This document shows positions 44,814-53,518 of a DNA stretch of 64,000 nt, piece by piece. Every line of letters starts with the position of its first letter. Positions within the stretch are counted from its first letter, which is position 1. Both the position numbers and the translations under genes were made by a program. The notes beneath the pieces are model-generated. The model ran no database searches. It saw only the letters and a list, made by a program, of their open reading frames with translations, and was not told where the DNA came from. Origin of the DNA: Halomonas stenophila (lineage in GTDB: Bacteria; Pseudomonadota; Gammaproteobacteria; Pseudomonadales; Halomonadaceae); NCBI RefSeq assembly GCF_014192275.1, contig NZ_JACHXR010000001.1, positions 124,001 to 188,000 on the forward strand, read 5' to 3'.

Positions 44814-46198
44814 TGCAGCTTGTCTCCGATCAGCCAGTCCAGGGCGGCGTCCATGCGAATGTGCGGCAGGGCGCCAGCGTCCCGGGGCAACGGGCGGAAG
44901 GCGGTGAAGGTGAAGCCCTGGCGGGCCCAGAAGTCGGCGTCGGGCAGACGGCTCGGCACCTCGCCGGGAAACAGCAGGGCCTCCTCGCCCGCCAGGGTGG
45001 TGCCGCTCAGGGCCGGTTGCCGCTGGCCCTGGTGATGGACCTCGCGGGCCTCGGTGGCACGGATGGCGGCCAGCGACAGCGCGCGCACCGGCACGTTGGC
45101 GAAGTGCAGGTCCTTGAGCGGCTCGGCCAGCAGGGTCTCGATCAGCCCGGTCATCCGTGCGTGCTGCTCCGGGGTGACATGATCCGCCTTGGTGGCGGCG
45201 ATGGCCAGGCGGTCGATGCGCGGGGCGAACAGCCGCGACAGCAGGCTGCGCCGGCCATAGTCGAAGCTCTGCATCAGCCGGCCCAGCGCCCGGGACAGGT
45301 CCTCGAAGCGTTCCGGGCCGGCATTCAGCGCGCCGAGGATATCCACCAGGACGATCTGGCGGTCGAAGTGGCGGAAGTGGTCCCGGTAGAAGGGCCGCAC
45401 GATATGCTGCTGGTAGTGACGGAAGCGCCGCGCCAGGGTGGCATAGAGGCTCTCCGGTGGCAGCTGGGCCAGCTGCGCGGGATCGGCGTCGGCGATGCCC
45501 GGCAAGGGAAAGAACTGCAGCACCGGGGCCCCCTCGAGTTCGCCGGGCAGCAGGAAGCGGCCCGGCTGGAGGTCCGAGAAGCCGGCTTCACGGGCCGCCC
45601 TGAGCCCCTCGGCATAGCGCTCGGCGATCTCGGCCAGGCGTCCCTCGTCGACCTCCCGGGCCGGGTCCAGGGTCGCCACCTCCCGCTGCCAGTCGGCGAA
45701 CAGGGCCTCACGGGCGTCGCCATGGCCGGTCTGGGAGCGACACCAGCTCGGGTAGTCGTGGCCCAGCAGCGGCAGGTCGAGCAGCCACTCGCCGGGATAG
45801 TCGAACAGGTCCAGGGTCAGGCGGCGGGTCTCGCCGCCCATCAGCCCGGGCCGCTGCGGCCGGTAGCGCAGCACCAGGCGCAACTCGCTGATGCCCCGGG
45901 TGGGCTCGGGCCAGCGGGGCGGGCGGTCGTCCAGGGCCGACATGGCCCGGTCGAAGGGGAAGCGGGGCACGCCGAGGTCGTGCTGCTCGACTCGCCGGGC
46001 CCCGAGCAGGCGGCCGTCCCGGGCCGCCGGCAGCAGGTCCAGGCGGGCCTCGAGGCCGGCATGGCGCAGCTGGTTGACCAGCGAGGTGAGGAAGGCGGTC
46101 TTGCCCGAGCGCGACAGGCCGGTCACCGCCAGGCGCAGCTGGCGGTCCCGGCCTCGTTCCAGCAGGTCGTGCAGTTCCCGGGTCAGGGGTTGGCGCAT
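44810..46198 (-). CDS. ycjX: YcjX-family GTPase-like protein
   Basis: A 462-residue protein of the YcjX/DUF463 family, matching the E. coli length. A P-loop GLSRSGKTAFLTSLVNQL is near residue 27. DLFDYPGEWLLDLPLL and the later KADHV motif (residues of a G-protein-like fold) support nucleotide binding. It lies 22 bases after the MFS gene on the same strand and overlaps ycjF, so MFS-ycjX-ycjF may be one message. Its cellular job is not known with certainty. Confidence 0.9.
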   Translation of the reverse strand: MRQPLTRELHDLLERGRDRQLRLAVTGLSRSGKTAFLTSLVNQLRHAGLEARLDLLPAARDGRLLGARRVEQHDLGVPRFPFDRAMSALDDRPPRWPEPTRGISELRLVLRYRPQRPGLMGGETRRLTLDLFDYPGEWLLDLPLLGHDYPSWCRSQTGHGDAREALFADWQREVATLDPAREVDEGRLAEIAERYAEGLRAAREAGFSDLQPGRFLLPGELEGAPVLQFFPLPGIADADPAQLAQLPPESLYATLARRFRHYQQHIVRPFYRDHFRHFDRQIVLVDILGALNAGPERFEDLSRALGRLMQSFDYGRRSLLSRLFAPRIDRLAIAATKADHVTPEQHARMTGLIETLLAEPLKDLHFANVPVRALSLAAIRATEAREVHHQGQRQPALSGTTLAGEEALLFPGEVPSRLPDADFWARQGFTFTAFRPLPRDAGALPHIRMDAALDWLIGDKLQ

Positions 46199-46220
46199 GG
46201 CGTGGCGTCCGTGTCGGCGA

Positions 46221-47402
46221 TCAGTGGGGCGTGATCTGGGGGCCCTGGCGGCGCATCACAAGGTGTCGCCAGGCCAGGGCCAGGACCGGCAGCAGGCACA
46301 GTGGCAGCAGCACCGCGTTGAGGCGGTCCCAACCCAGCGTGGTGACGAGCGGGCCGGCGAGCAGGGCGGTCAGGGTCACGGTGGTGAAGACCAGGAACTC
46401 GTTGGCGGCCTGGGTGCGCGCCTTCTCGGCGGGGCGATAGGCTTCGGTGAGCAGCCCGGTGGCCGGCAGGAAGGTGAAGTTCCAGCCCAGGCCGAGCAGG
46501 ATCAGGCCGGCATGGAAGCCGCCGAGACCGGCCTCGAGGTGGGCCACCAGGGCGCTGGCGACGAGCAGGGCGCAGCCGGCGAGGATCATGCGGCTGGCGC
46601 CGAAGCGGGCGGTGAGCCGGCCGGTGACGAAGGAGGGCAGGAACATCGCCACCACGTGCCACTGTATGGTGGTGGCGACATGATCGAAGGGCAGGCCCTC
46701 CGCGGACATCGCCAGGGGCGTGGCGGTCATCGCCAGGTTCATCACCCCGTAGCCGATCAGCGCCGCCGTCACTGCGACGATGAAGGTTGGCTGGCGCAGG
46801 ATCTCGCCGAGGGGCCGGGCCTCGCCCCCGCCATGGGTGCGCTCCGGCGGGGGCAGGCGGATCAGCGACAGCACGACCAGGGCCAGCAGGTAGAGGCCGC
46901 CGAGCCCCAGGAAGCTGCCCAGGAAGGGGACCTCGGCGAATTCCCGGCTGTGCCGGGCCAGCCAGGGGCCGAAGAAGGCGGCCAGCACCCCGCCGCCCAT
47001 CACCAGGCCGATGGCGCGGTCGCGCAGGCTGGCCGGCGCCGCCTCCACCGCCGCGAAGCGGTAGAGCTGACCGAAGCCGATACCGATGCCGATCAGCCAG
47101 GTGGCCACCAGGAAGAGCAGGAAGCGCTCGCCGCTCAGGGCCTGTATCGCCAGGCCCACCCCGGCCAGCCCCAGCAGGTTGCCTAGCATGAAGCCGCGGC
47201 GTCGGCCCAGTCGGGCCATGATCAGCGAGGCCGGGATGGTGGCGCACATCAGGCCCAGCCACTGGGTCGCCACCGGCGCGGTGGACCAGGCGGGAGCGGG
47301 CGCCAGGGCGGCGCCGATCAGCGGCGACACGGCGATCAGCAGGATGTTGCCGCTGATCAGCAGGGCCTGGCACAGCGACAGCAGGGACACGGCGAGGGGC
47401 AT
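46221..47402 (-). CDS. MFS transporter
   Basis: A 393-residue major facilitator protein with about 12 membrane helices. The start at 47402 (MPLAVSLLSLCQALLIS) has GGAGG upstream. The loop 2-3 motif appears as ASLIMARLGRRRGFMLG, and the repeat-like motif after helix 8 as VTGRLTARFGASRM, both MFS hallmarks. The substrate is unknown. Placement 22 bases before ycjX suggests co-transcription, but no functional link between the two is known to me. Confidence 0.88.
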   Translation of the reverse strand: MPLAVSLLSLCQALLISGNILLIAVSPLIGAALAPAPAWSTAPVATQWLGLMCATIPASLIMARLGRRRGFMLGNLLGLAGVGLAIQALSGERFLLFLVATWLIGIGIGFGQLYRFAAVEAAPASLRDRAIGLVMGGGVLAAFFGPWLARHSREFAEVPFLGSFLGLGGLYLLALVVLSLIRLPPPERTHGGGEARPLGEILRQPTFIVAVTAALIGYGVMNLAMTATPLAMSAEGLPFDHVATTIQWHVVAMFLPSFVTGRLTARFGASRMILAGCALLVASALVAHLEAGLGGFHAGLILLGLGWNFTFLPATGLLTEAYRPAEKARTQAANEFLVFTTVTLTALLAGPLVTTLGWDRLNAVLLPLCLLPVLALAWRHLVMRRQGPQITPH

Positions 47403-47490
47403 GGGGCCTCCATGGCAGGGGGAGGCCCATGGTGGGGCTCCCCGGCGGATGACGACCTTGAATCTTCCCACCGTGTCGCGAAGCGCGCAA

Positions 47491-47523
47491 ACGCGACGCC
47501 CTGCCAGGAGGCAGGGCGTCGCA
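47491..47523. terminator. GC-rich hairpin between symporter and MFS genes
   Basis: GACGCCCTGCC-AGGA-GGCAGGGCGTC, an 11-pair perfect stem, 23 bases after the stop of the symporter gene on the minus strand. Confidence 0.7.
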
Positions 47524-47545
47524 GGGGCGGTCGGGCGGGGCGGGG

Positions 47546-49141
47546 TCAGCCGGCGAAGGCGACGTAGATCGCGACCACCAGGATCAGCAGCGCCATGCCG
47601 GCCGGCACCGCGCCTTTCCAGGGCGTCAGGTCGACCGCGCCACTGTCCTCGTGTACCCAGGGGGTCTCGCGGGGACGCAGCTTGCCGATGATCAGCATCA
47701 CAGCCACCAGCAGCGCGAACACCATGGCCACGAAGTGGAACTCGTGCATCACCACCGGCAGCTTGTCGAAGGGCGGGATGAAGTAGCCGGCGAAGATCAA
47801 CAGACAGCCGCCGATCAGCGCGATCTTGGCCGCCATGGGCGGGACGTGGCGGGTCAGCAGACCCACCACCACCACGGCGAGGATGGGGATGAAGTAGATG
47901 GCGTTCATCTTCTGCAGGTAGCTGAACAGGCTCTCCTGGCCCGCCAGCAGCGGGGCGATGGTCATGGCCGCGATCGCCATGATCCAGCCGAAGACCTTGC
48001 TCGAGCGCACCACCTGCGCGTCGCTGGCCTCCTTGTTGAGCACGGCCTTGTAGAGGCCCAGGCTGAACAGGGTGGTGGTGGAGTTCAGGGCCGAGTTGAA
48101 CGACGACAGGATGGCGCCGACCATCACCGCGGCGAAGAAGCCGGTGAGCGGCGCGGGCAGCACGTTGAACACCAGGTGGCCGTAGGCTTCATCGGCCACG
48201 ACGCCCTGATCCGCATAGAGGTGGTAGGCGATGATGCCGGGCAGCACCAGGTACAGCGGCCCGAGCAGCTTGAAGAAGCCGGTCAGCAGCACGCCCTTCT
48301 GGCCCTCGGCCAGGGTCTTGGCGGCGAAGGTCCGCTGGATGATCTGCTGGTTGGTGGTCCAGTAGAAGACATTGATCAGGAAGACGCCGGTGAACAGGGT
48401 GAAGAAGGGCACCTGCTGGTCGGCCCGGCCGATGGAGTCGAGCTTGTCGGGGTTGGTTTCCTTGAGGATTTCCCAGCCGGCCATGACGCCGCTGCCGTCG
48501 CTGATCGCCTGGAGGCCGAAGTAGACGATCACGAAGCCGCCGGTCAGCAGGCCCACGCCGTTCAGGGTGTCGGAGACGGCCACGGTGCGCAGGCCGCCGA
48601 ACAGGGCGTAGACGGCCCCGATGAGGCCGACCACCCAGACCGTGAGCCACAGCAGGGTGGTATCGGACTGGATGCCGGTCAGGCCGTGCAGGTCGAGCAT
48701 GCCCTGCAGGCCCATGGCGCCGGAATAGAGGATGATCGGCAGCAGGATCACCGCATAGGCGATCAGGAAGATCACGTTGCAGATCAGTTGGGTGCCCTTG
48801 TCGAAGCGGATCTCCAGCAGCTGCGGCAGGGTGGCGATACCGCTCCTCAAGAAGCGCGGCAGGAAGAACAGCGCCAGCGCCACCAGGGCGATGACCGCCA
48901 CCACCTCCCAGGCCATCACGCTCAGGCCATCGCTGAAGGCCGAGCCGTTGAGCCCCACCATCTGCTCGGTGGAGAGGTTGGTCATCAGCAGGGAGCCGGC
49001 GATCAAGGGGAAGGTCAGGCTGCGTCCGGCGAGGAACATGCCGCCGGTGCTGGTGTGGTCGTCGCGGCGGGTGATGCGCCAGGTAATGAAGGCGACCAGT
49101 CCCGTGAAGAACAGGAAGGAGGCGAGGGTCAGGGCATGCAT
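47546..49141 (-). CDS. sodium:solute symporter (SSS/SLC5 family)
   Basis: A 531-residue transporter with about 14 membrane helices, resembling SglT/YidK-type symporters. Features: FFTGLVAFITWRITRR at helix 1, GGMFLAGRSLTFPLIAGSLL and TNLSTEQMVGLNGSAF in the sodium-site helix region, GLRTVAVSDTLNGVGLL and FYWTTNQQIIQRTFAA in the middle. The long FFAAVMVGAILSSFNSALNSTTTLF segment is a strong family signature. The substrate (sugar or other solute) cannot be assigned. Sodium coupling would suit a salt-loving host. Confidence 0.9.
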   Translation of the reverse strand: MHALTLASFLFFTGLVAFITWRITRRDDHTSTGGMFLAGRSLTFPLIAGSLLMTNLSTEQMVGLNGSAFSDGLSVMAWEVVAVIALVALALFFLPRFLRSGIATLPQLLEIRFDKGTQLICNVIFLIAYAVILLPIILYSGAMGLQGMLDLHGLTGIQSDTTLLWLTVWVVGLIGAVYALFGGLRTVAVSDTLNGVGLLTGGFVIVYFGLQAISDGSGVMAGWEILKETNPDKLDSIGRADQQVPFFTLFTGVFLINVFYWTTNQQIIQRTFAAKTLAEGQKGVLLTGFFKLLGPLYLVLPGIIAYHLYADQGVVADEAYGHLVFNVLPAPLTGFFAAVMVGAILSSFNSALNSTTTLFSLGLYKAVLNKEASDAQVVRSSKVFGWIMAIAAMTIAPLLAGQESLFSYLQKMNAIYFIPILAVVVVGLLTRHVPPMAAKIALIGGCLLIFAGYFIPPFDKLPVVMHEFHFVAMVFALLVAVMLIIGKLRPRETPWVHEDSGAVDLTPWKGAVPAGMALLILVVAIYVAFAG

Positions 49142-49276
49142 ATCGGAAAATTCCTTACATTTGGCGAAGAATGGCAGCGTCGTCCAGTGAAGCGGCTAAA
49201 ATTTATGTAAGTTTACAACCATGACGGGGCAGTCTAGTGGACCACCCCGTGCACGCTATACGCCTTTCGTCTAGCA

Positions 49277-49495
49277 TCAGGGGGGTGGGACCACGCCCGT
49301 GGGTACGGGTTCGACCAGTCCCAGCAGTTGCACCAGCACCGGCGAGGTGGCGATCAGGAAGCCGAGGACGGCGAGCAGGCGGCCAACCAGCCGATGCCGC
49401 TCGCGCCTCGCCAGGGTCAGGCCGGCGATGCAGACCACCAGGCCGACGATGTTGAGGGCGTAGCCGAGCATCTGGAGGAGTTGATAGGCGGTCAT
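49277..49495 (-). CDS. small membrane protein, unknown function
   Basis: A 72-residue protein starting MTAYQLLQMLGYALNIVG. Two hydrophobic helices (about 10-28 and 38-62) are separated by a basic loop RRERHRLVGR. The frame remains open far upstream to 49972, but the part inside the DUF924 gene is antisense shadow. I recognise no family. Confidence 0.5.
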   Translation of the reverse strand: MTAYQLLQMLGYALNIVGLVVCIAGLTLARRERHRLVGRLLAVLGFLIATSPVLVQLLGLVEPVPTGVVPPP

Positions 49496-49600
49496 GGGTC
49501 TCTTCGGGTGGTGAGTGAAGGGCGTGTCGCGAAGGCAATGCCGGGGATGATACCAGTCGGGACCCGCACGGGGCCCGTCTCGACGGGGAGGCTGCACGCC

Positions 49601-50149
49601 ATGGCCGGCAGGCAGGCAAGCACGGTACTCGACTTCTGGTTCGGCGCACTCGCCCCGGCCCAGTGGTTCCGCAAGGACCCCGAGCTCGATGCCGAGATCA
49701 CCCGGCGCTTCGCCGCCACCCTGGCGGCGGCACGCCGGGGGGAGCTCTGGGCGTGGCGCCGCTCGCCCCGCGGGCGGCTGGCCGAGGTACTCGTCCTCGA
49801 CCAGTTCTCGCGGCATATCCACCGCGATACCGGCGAGGCCTTCGCCGCCGATCCGGTGGCCCTGGTGCTGGCCCAGGAAGCGGTGGCCCGGGGCGATGAT
49901 GCCGAACTCTCCGCCCACGAGCGGGCCTTCCTCTATATGCCCTACATGCACAGTGAATCGCTGGTCATCCACGAGGAGGCGCTACGCCTGTTCGACCAGC
50001 CGGGACTCGAGGACAACCTGCGCTACGCGCATCGCCACCGGGAGATCCTCTCCCGCTTCGGCCGCTACCCCCATCGCAACGCCATGTTGGGACGCCCCTC
50101 CACGCCGGAGGAGCTGGCCTTCCTGGAACGCCCGGGGTCTTCCTTCTGA
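49601..50149 (+). CDS. DUF924-family protein
   Basis: A 182-residue, all-helical TPR-like protein. Family marks are VLDFWFGALAPAQWFRKDPELD at the N-terminus (FWFG then W-x3-D), VLDQFSRHIHRDTGEAFAADPVAL in the middle and FLYMPYMHSESL with HREILSRFGRYPHRN at the end. The start at 49601 has GGGGAGG ten bases upstream. Function is unknown across the family. A small stress-type membrane protein gene follows 51 bases later. Confidence 0.9.
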   Translation: MAGRQASTVLDFWFGALAPAQWFRKDPELDAEITRRFAATLAAARRGELWAWRRSPRGRLAEVLVLDQFSRHIHRDTGEAFAADPVALVLAQEAVARGDDAELSAHERAFLYMPYMHSESLVIHEEALRLFDQPGLEDNLRYAHRHREILSRFGRYPHRNAMLGRPSTPEELAFLERPGSSF

Positions 50150-50200
50150 CCGCGAGTCCGGGCACCATCGGCGGGATCACCAACCGGAAAGGAGAACGGC

Positions 50201-50443
50201 ATGGGTATCATCGCCTGGTTGATCATCGGCGGCCTGGCAGGCTGGATCGCCGGCCATATCATGCGCGGCGGGGGCTTCGGCCTGCTGGGCAACATCGGGG
50301 TGGGGATCGTCGGCGCCGTGGTCGGCGGCGGCCTCTTCAACCTCCTCGGCCTCCAGGCCGGGGGCTTCATCGGCTCGCTGGTCACCGCCGTGGTGGGGGC
50401 CGTGGTGCTGCTCTGGGTGATCGCCAAGGTCAAGAAGGCCTGA
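50201..50443 (+). CDS. GlsB/YeaQ/YmgE-family membrane protein
   Basis: An 80-residue, glycine-rich protein with three short membrane helices, beginning MGIIAWLIIGGLAGWIAGHI and including GGFGLLGNIGVGIVGAVVGG. Once named transglycosylase-associated; members are often stress-induced. A textbook AAAGGAGAACGGC precedes the ATG. A terminator follows. Confidence 0.93.
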   Translation: MGIIAWLIIGGLAGWIAGHIMRGGGFGLLGNIGVGIVGAVVGGGLFNLLGLQAGGFIGSLVTAVVGAVVLLWVIAKVKKA

Positions 50444-50453
50444 CAAGCATTGC

Positions 50454-50483
50454 CGCCCCGACCCGTTGGCCACGGGTCGGGGC
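50454..50483. terminator. hairpin between convergent glsB-like and phoD genes
   Basis: GCCCCGACCCG-TTGGCCA-CGGGTCGGGGC, an 11-pair stem that could end transcription from both sides. There is no strong T-run. Confidence 0.65.
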
Positions 50484-50490
50484 GAGGGCG

Positions 50491-52032
50491 TCAGGCGAAC
50501 TGCGGCTCGAGCACCTGACGGTGCAGGGCCTGGCCCGCCGCATCCATCAGCGTCACGGTCAACGCCTCGCTCTCGCCGTCCAGGTCGACCCGGCCGAAGA
50601 ACTGATAGCCCGCCGAGGGGGGCAGGTTGGCGCGCCCCTCGGGCGGGGCCTTCTGGAAGACCACCCGGGGGCCGAAGGTGTCGTCCAGTTCCCCCGGCCC
50701 GAAGGTGCCGGCGTGCAGGGGACCGCTGACGAACTCCCAGAAGGGGGCGAACGCCTTGAAACGGGCCCGTTCGGGGGCGTAGTGGTGGGCGGCCGTGTAG
50801 TGCACGTCGGCGGTCAGCCAGACCACGTTGTGGATCCGTTCGTCGCGCAGCGTCCTGAACAGGCCCGCCAGCTCGGCCTCGCGGCCCGAGGGCTCGCCCG
50901 GTGCGCCGTTGGCTACCGCCTCGAAGGCGTCGCCGTCCTGCACGACCAGGCCGATGGGCATGTCGGAGGCGATGATCTTCCAGGTTGCCGTGGAGCGCCG
51001 CAGGGCCTGGCGCAGCCAGGCCAGCTGCTCGCCGCCGAGCAGGGCGCCGCCGACCGCCGAGCGATTGCGGCCGTTGGCATCGCGGAAGGAGCGCATGTCC
51101 AGCATGAACACCTCCAGGCTCGGCCCGTAGGCGAAGCGCCGGTGGATGCGGCCGGGCGCCTCCGGCCGCTGGCGCAGCGGCATATGCTCGAGGAAGGCTC
51201 GCCGGGCCCGGGCGGCGAGCAGGGGGACATTGCGCTCCGTGTAGCGGTCATCCTCGAGCCACTCGCCGGGATACCAGTTGTTGAGGGTCTCGTGGTCGTC
51301 CCACTGGGCGAGCATCGGGACCTCGGCATTGAAGCGCCGCAGGTTGGCATCCATCAGGTTGTAGACGTGCTGCCCGCGGAACTCGTCGAGGGACTCGGCC
51401 ACCTTGCGCTTGGCGGGGGTGACCAGATTGCGCCAGGTCTCGCCGTCGGGCAGTGCGACGCTCTCCTGCAGGGGGCCGTCGGCGTAGACGGTATCGCCGG
51501 AATGGATGAAGAAATCGGGGCGCTGACGACGCATCGTCTCGTAGGTGGTCATGCCGCCGCGGGCCTCGTCGATGCCCCAGCCCTGGCCGGCGGTATCACC
51601 GGACCACACGAAGCGCACGTCGCGGCGCCGCGTCGCGGGCAGGCGCAGCCGCCCGCTGATGGGCTCGCTGACCGCACGGTGGTCGCCCAGGGCGGCGAAA
51701 CGCACCCGGTAGTGCACCTCGTCCATGCCGGCGAGGCCATCGACATCCAGCCTGGCGGTCAGGCCGGAGGCGGGTAGCGCGTCGGGGCCATGCAGCCAGC
51801 GGGCCCCATGGAAGTCGGGGTTGTCGGCGATCTCGAGCAGCATCCGGGCGGGGCGGTCGACCCGCGACCAGAGCATGACGCGATCCTCGAGCATGTCGCC
51901 GCTCATCACCCCCGAGGGCATGACCGGGCGCCGGCGTTCCGCCAGCACGATCGCCGGCGCCGCCGCCATGGCGCCCAGGGTGGCGCCTCCCTTGAGTCCG
52001 AGTGCCAGTACCTGCCGACGGCTAACGCCCAT
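50491..52032 (-). CDS. phoD: PhoD-family alkaline phosphatase/phosphodiesterase, Tat-exported
   Basis: A 513-residue secreted phosphatase that frees phosphate from phosphodiesters and monoesters. The Tat signal is at the N-terminus (MGVSRRQVLALGLKGGATLG, ending near AIVLAE). The start at 52032 has AAGGAGG upstream; the open frame back to 52302 is not coding. Calcium/iron-site segments include WSGDTAGQGWG, FFIHSGDTVYADGPLQE, QWDDHETLNNW and SDMPIGLVVQDG. It is divergent from a potassium channel gene. Likely phosphate-regulated, but I see no clear Pho box. Confidence 0.92.
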   Translation of the reverse strand: MGVSRRQVLALGLKGGATLGAMAAAPAIVLAERRRPVMPSGVMSGDMLEDRVMLWSRVDRPARMLLEIADNPDFHGARWLHGPDALPASGLTARLDVDGLAGMDEVHYRVRFAALGDHRAVSEPISGRLRLPATRRRDVRFVWSGDTAGQGWGIDEARGGMTTYETMRRQRPDFFIHSGDTVYADGPLQESVALPDGETWRNLVTPAKRKVAESLDEFRGQHVYNLMDANLRRFNAEVPMLAQWDDHETLNNWYPGEWLEDDRYTERNVPLLAARARRAFLEHMPLRQRPEAPGRIHRRFAYGPSLEVFMLDMRSFRDANGRNRSAVGGALLGGEQLAWLRQALRRSTATWKIIASDMPIGLVVQDGDAFEAVANGAPGEPSGREAELAGLFRTLRDERIHNVVWLTADVHYTAAHHYAPERARFKAFAPFWEFVSGPLHAGTFGPGELDDTFGPRVVFQKAPPEGRANLPPSAGYQFFGRVDLDGESEALTVTLMDAAGQALHRQVLEPQFA

Positions 52033-52390
52033 GGTGTCCTCCTTTTCCACGCTGGATGTGCCGGTCATCCTGCCGGTCGCCGATGACGCTTCGGGGTCAC
52101 TGCGGTGACAGTCCAGGGCAATCGCAGTTGGGTGGCGAGGGGCGCAGGGGACAGGTCGTAGAGGGGGTCCTACGCCAAGGATGGCGTCGGTAGCGCCCAG
52201 GGAGGGGTTCACAGCGCCCCCTCGTAGACCTGTCGACGGATCAGCCCCGAGCGGCAATGCTAACTGCGATAGCCCTGGGTGACAGTCCTGATCGCGCGAC
52301 AAGTCCGGTCGCGGGCGTTAGCATGTGGAGCGAACGCGCGCCCGACCAGTGGACGTCCGGGGCCGACGAGGGCAGAGCCATGAGGAGCAC
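52033..52390. other. divergent control region between phoD and the K+ channel gene
   Basis: A 358-base gap with paired repeats. CCAGGGCAATCGCAGTT (52113-52129) recurs inverted as AACTGCGATAGCCCTGG (52262-52278), 16 of 17 matching. GGTGACAGTCC recurs directly at 52104-52114 and 52278-52288. No gene is called here. Confidence 0.55.
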
Positions 52391-53464
52391 ATGTACCTGT
52401 TGAAACGGATCAGCACGGCCCTGATGCGCGGCATCGCCGACATGGGCTGGGGGCTGCTCGGGCTGTTGCTGATCGCCTACCTGCTGCTCGCCTACGCGGG
52501 CCTGTCGGCCACCGGCGAGCAGGCGCTGGTCGCCTCCCCCACGACCTTCCTCTACTACATGATCGTGACGGTCTCCACCGTGGGCTACGGCGACGCCTCG
52601 CCGGTGACCCCGGCCGGGCAGCTGATGGTCGCGCTCTTCATCATCCCGGCGGGGATCGGGCTGTTCGCCACCCTGCTCGGCAAGGCCTCGGCCTCCGTCA
52701 TCTCCCAGTTCACCAAGCGCCTCTACGGAGAGCAATCGATCATGCAGCAGGATCATATCGTCATCGTCGGCTTCAACGCCTATACCGAATCGCTGGTCGC
52801 CCAGGTCCGCGAAGAGGCCCGGGAGGGGCAGCTGCTGGCGCTCTGCGTGGACGAGGCCGCGCCGGCCAAGAATCCCTTCCTCGAACAGGGGGTGGAGTAC
52901 TTCCGGGCCGCCACCCTGAGCGATGAGAGCCTCTACGAGCGGGCCTCGGTCAGGGATGCCGCCCTGGTGGTGGTCGACGTGGAGGACGACAGCGAGACCA
53001 ACCTGGTGTGCATGCACCTGGCGGCCATCGTCGCCGAGCGCTGCATCATCACCGCCTACGTCAAGAACCAGTTGGTGGGGCGCCTGCTCGAGACCCACTG
53101 CCCCAGGGTCAACGTGATTCCCTCCTTACACCAGAAGATGCTGGTGAAGGCCGCGATCGATCCGGGTAGCGAGGAGGTCCTGCGCCAGCTGGTCGATGTC
53201 GATCAGGCGCAGACCCAGTATTCGACCCGGCTCGACGGCGTGACGGGTCCGCTGCGGGTCGACCGGCTGGCCGGTCGGCTGCGCGCGCGATGTCGCGCCG
53301 CCTTGATCGCCATTCGCCAGGCGGGAGAGCTGCATCCGACCCTGAACCCCGACGACGAGGCCCTGGTGCACCCGGGGGACGAGGTCTTCTACATCGCGAG
53401 CCGGCGCATCGGCGTGGCGGAAATGGCCGAGCACCTGGCCGGCGGGGAGCCGGACGCGCCCTGA
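52391..53464 (+). CDS. potassium channel with RCK (TrkA-N/TrkA-C) domains
   Basis: A 357-residue two-helix ion channel subunit. Helix 1 at about 20-42, pore loop with selectivity filter VSTVGYGDAS near residue 63, helix 2 at about 72-95, then a cytoplasmic RCK domain starting DHIVIVGFNAYTESLVAQV. The usual glycine-rich nucleotide loop is altered here to GFNAYT, so NAD binding may be weak. A TrkA-C-like domain with DDEALVHPGDEVFYIA ends the protein. The start at 52391 has GAGGAG just upstream. It probably conducts K+ and may take part in osmoadaptation. Confidence 0.88.
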   Translation: MYLLKRISTALMRGIADMGWGLLGLLLIAYLLLAYAGLSATGEQALVASPTTFLYYMIVTVSTVGYGDASPVTPAGQLMVALFIIPAGIGLFATLLGKASASVISQFTKRLYGEQSIMQQDHIVIVGFNAYTESLVAQVREEAREGQLLALCVDEAAPAKNPFLEQGVEYFRAATLSDESLYERASVRDAALVVVDVEDDSETNLVCMHLAAIVAERCIITAYVKNQLVGRLLETHCPRVNVIPSLHQKMLVKAAIDPGSEEVLRQLVDVDQAQTQYSTRLDGVTGPLRVDRLAGRLRARCRAALIAIRQAGELHPTLNPDDEALVHPGDEVFYIASRRIGVAEMAEHLAGGEPDAP

Positions 53465-53490
53465 GCGCGTCCGGCCGTCGGTAGGGCAGG

Positions 53491-53513
53491 GCGCCGGGGC
53501 GAGGCCCCGGCGC
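53491..53513. terminator. bidirectional hairpin between K+ channel gene and gabT
   Basis: GCGCCGGGGC-GAG-GCCCCGGCGC, ten pairs, centred between the convergent stops at 53464 and 53519. Confidence 0.7.
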
Positions 53514-53518
53514 GGGGG

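Noticed and set aside
49277-49972. A 231-residue minus-strand protein
   Set aside because: Everything before residue 160 is antisense to the DUF924 gene; only the last 72 residues from ATG 49495 look like a protein.
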